Below, one piece after another: positions 4,278-6,185 of a DNA stretch of 6,185 nucleotides. The first letter of the stretch is position 1, and the number at the start of each line of letters is the position of its first letter. The notes under the pieces were generated by a model that was not told the origin of the DNA, made no database searches, and saw only the letters and a program-made list of their open reading frames with translations. Source of the DNA: Methanomassiliicoccaceae archaeon (lineage in GTDB: Archaea > Thermoplasmatota > Thermoplasmata > Methanomassiliicoccales > Methanomethylophilaceae); assembly GCA_009786295.1 (NCBI GenBank), contig WQTN01000084.1, positions 1-6,185 of the forward strand. Reading direction: 5' to 3'. Made by a program: the position numbers and the translations under genes.

Positions 4278-6185
4278 ATGGGACGCAAAGAGGACAACAT
4301 AAAAAGAGCAACGGAGCTTATGACCATCCACGAGAACATAAGGAACATAGGCACCGCAGCACATATCGACCACGGAAAAACGACATTCTCCGACAACCTC
4401 ATAGCCGGAGCGGGAATGATGTCGTCCGAACTCGCCGGAAAGCAGTGTGTTCTGGACTTTGACGAGCAGGAGGCCGCGAGAGGCATAACCATCAACGCCG
4501 CAAGCGCATCGATGGTGCACAAGTTCGAAGGGAAAGAATATCTTATCAATCTTATCGACACCCCCGGCCACGTGGACTTCGGAGGGGACGTGACAAGGGC
4601 CATGAGGGCGCTGGACGGAGTTTTCATCCTCTGCTGCGCCGTTGAAGGCATAATGCCGCAGACCGAGACGGTCATAAGGCAGGCCCTCAAAGAAAGGGTA
4701 AGGCCGCTTCTGTTCATCAACAAAGTGGACAGGATGATCGTCGAGCAGCAGGTGACGAAGGACATGATGGTCGCCAAGTTCTCCAAGATCGTCGCGGAGT
4801 TCAACCAGAAGATAATGGACATCCTTCCGGCGCCGCTCAACAAGAAATGGCAGGTAAGCATACAGGACGGGACCGTTGCGTTCGGGTCCGCATACAACAA
4901 CTGGGCCATATCATCCACATTCATGCAGAGATCGAAGATCTCTTTCAGCGACATCTTCGAGCACTGCGCAAGGGAAGGCGGCCAGAAGGAACTGGCAAAG
5001 AAATCTCCCATACACGAAGTGGTTCTGGAGATGGCCATAAAGCACATCCAGAACCCGAAGGACGCGCAGAAGCTCCGTATCCCGACCATTTGGAAAGGGG
5101 ACCTTAACTCCCAGATAGGGAAACAGATGCTGGACTGCGACAACCACGGAGCCGTTTCGTTCATGGTAAACAAGATAATCATGGACCCACACGCCGGAGA
5201 GGTGGCAATCGGAAGGCTGTTCTCAGGCACGATAAAGAAAGGCGACTCGCTGTACATAGCGGGAATGCCGAACGTGCAGAGAGTGCAGACGGTCGCCCTG
5301 ATGGTCGGCGCGGACAGGATCACAACGGAAGAAGTGGTCGCAGGGAACATCGCCGCGGTCACAGGCCTGAAGGACGCGATCGCCGGTTCGACGGTATCGT
5401 CCCTGCCCGACATGGACCCCTTCGAGAAGATGGCCCACTACTCTGAGCCGGTGGTCACGAAAGCCATCGAGGCGAAGAACATGAAGGACCTCCCCAAGCT
5501 CGTCGATGTGCTGAGGTCGATCGCAAAGGCCGACCCGTCGCTAAACATCGAGATCAACAACGAGACAGGAGAGCACCTCCTGTCCGGTATGGGCGAGCTG
5601 CACCTCGAGATCACGGAATACCGTATCGTGAACGAACAGGGCGTCGAGATAGTATCCTCACCGCCCATCGTCGTTTATCAGGAGGGCATAAAAGGATCCA
5701 ATCCTTCTTCGTTCGAAGGCAAATCGCCCAACAAGCACAACAAATTCTACTTCATCGTGGAGCCTCTGGAACAGGCTATCGTAGATGCGATCCACAGCGG
5801 GGACATAGATCCTGACGCAAAGATCAAGGACCCGAAAGCGATGGCAAAACATCTGGAGGAGCTCGGCCTTGAGAAAGATGAGGCAAAGGGCATTGTGATG
5901 TTCAAAAACAGCAACATGCTCATGGACAACACAAAAGGTATCCAGTACCTCCACGAGACGATGGAGCTCATAAAGCAGGCCTTCGAGGAGGCCATGCAGA
6001 GAGGACCTCTCGCGAACGAGAAGTCCGCAGGAGTGAAAGTAAAACTGGTGGATGCGAAACTCCACGAGGACACGATCCACAGAGGGCCGGCACAGGTCAT
6101 CCCCGCAGTAAGGGATGGCATATACGGCGCGATGTGCGAGGCGGGAAGGACCCTCATGGAACCAATGACAAAAGTATTCATCAGC
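4278..6185 (+). CDS. fusA: Translation elongation factor EF-2 (aEF-2), 3' end off the window
   Basis: 636 codons are present, exactly in frame to the right edge. The full protein is about 730 residues, so roughly 95 are missing from domain V. EF-2 is the GTPase that moves tRNA and mRNA through the ribosome after each peptide bond. GTPase motifs: G1 AHIDHGKT (28-35), G2 RGITI (68-72), G3 DTPGH (94-98) and G4 NKVD (148-151). Domain II carries GRLFSGTIKKGDSLY. Domain III carries SGMGELHLEI, and domain IV carries VKVKLVDAKLHEDTIHRGPA. His601 in TIHRGPAQ is the expected diphthamide site, the target of diphtheria-toxin-like ADP-ribosylation in archaea and eukaryotes. ATG 4278 gives the normal N-terminus. 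No frameshift was found. Other archaea often follow EF-2 with EF-1alpha and rps10; whether this one does is not visible. Confidence 0.97.
   Translation, partial: MGRKEDNIKRATELMTIHENIRNIGTAAHIDHGKTTFSDNLIAGAGMMSSELAGKQCVLDFDEQEAARGITINAASASMVHKFEGKEYLINLIDTPGHVDFGGDVTRAMRALDGVFILCCAVEGIMPQTETVIRQALKERVRPLLFINKVDRMIVEQQVTKDMMVAKFSKIVAEFNQKIMDILPAPLNKKWQVSIQDGTVAFGSAYNNWAISSTFMQRSKISFSDIFEHCAREGGQKELAKKSPIHEVVLEMAIKHIQNPKDAQKLRIPTIWKGDLNSQIGKQMLDCDNHGAVSFMVNKIIMDPHAGEVAIGRLFSGTIKKGDSLYIAGMPNVQRVQTVALMVGADRITTEEVVAGNIAAVTGLKDAIAGSTVSSLPDMDPFEKMAHYSEPVVTKAIEAKNMKDLPKLVDVLRSIAKADPSLNIEINNETGEHLLSGMGELHLEITEYRIVNEQGVEIVSSPPIVVYQEGIKGSNPSSFEGKSPNKHNKFYFIVEPLEQAIVDAIHSGDIDPDAKIKDPKAMAKHLEELGLEKDEAKGIVMFKNSNMLMDNTKGIQYLHETMELIKQAFEEAMQRGPLANEKSAGVKVKLVDAKLHEDTIHRGPAQVIPAVRDGIYGAMCEAGRTLMEPMTKVFIS

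Noticed and set aside
4187..5413. 408-codon open frame on the minus strand
   Set aside because: It lies antisense to the end of uS7 and the body of EF-2, whose motifs and length fit perfectly. The minus frame is rich in serine, methionine and cysteine with no domain, as expected of a shadow.
5658..6181. Two minus-strand frames of about 140 codons
   Set aside because: They lie antisense to EF-2 domains III-IV. Their openness follows from the codon bias of EF-2.

Overview
The window is archaeal and euryarchaeal. It holds aIF2-beta, archaeal-type uS12, uS7 and EF-2, and an archaeal/eukaryotic-type tRNA methylthiotransferase. Promoters have TTTAWATA-like TATA boxes rather than bacterial -35/-10 pairs. 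Protein similarity as I recall it, the moderate G+C and the short str-type operon suggest Thermoplasmata, perhaps the Methanomassiliicoccales. That placement is inference. No 16S or methanogenesis gene is present to confirm it.

Layout: positions 1-854 (minus) hold most of an AAA_14/DUF4143 ATPase whose C-terminus lies off the left edge. Directly upstream of its start, at 884-975, is an array of four 23-bp direct repeats that looks like its control region. Positions 971-1152 hold no gene I recognise, but they contain a curious amber-interrupted reading frame that overlaps the stop codon of the next gene. Positions 1153-2388 (minus) encode a CDKAL1/e-MtaB-type tRNA methylthiotransferase. Positions 2401-3042 (minus) encode aIF2-beta with an extra C-terminal TRAM domain. 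These two genes are 12 bp apart and appear to share one promoter at about 3070. A divergent control region at 3043-3245 separates them from a plus-strand operon: rps12 (UUG start, 3246-3674), rps7 (3680-4261) and the EF-2 gene (from 4278, running off the right edge).

Five of the six genes concern translation. uS12 and uS7 form parts of the small-subunit decoding and mRNA/tRNA path. EF-2 drives translocation. aIF2-beta helps deliver initiator tRNA. The methylthiotransferase modifies A37 next to the anticodon of ANN-decoding tRNAs. The ATPase gene with its repeat array is the only accessory-looking part.

The main points for a second look are the 23-bp array, a possible fifth degenerate copy beside the aIF2-beta promoter, the TRAM fusion on aIF2-beta next to another TRAM gene, the TAATG-coupled frame with an in-frame TAG, and the UUG start of rps12. 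I do not see convincing evidence for a wholly new system.
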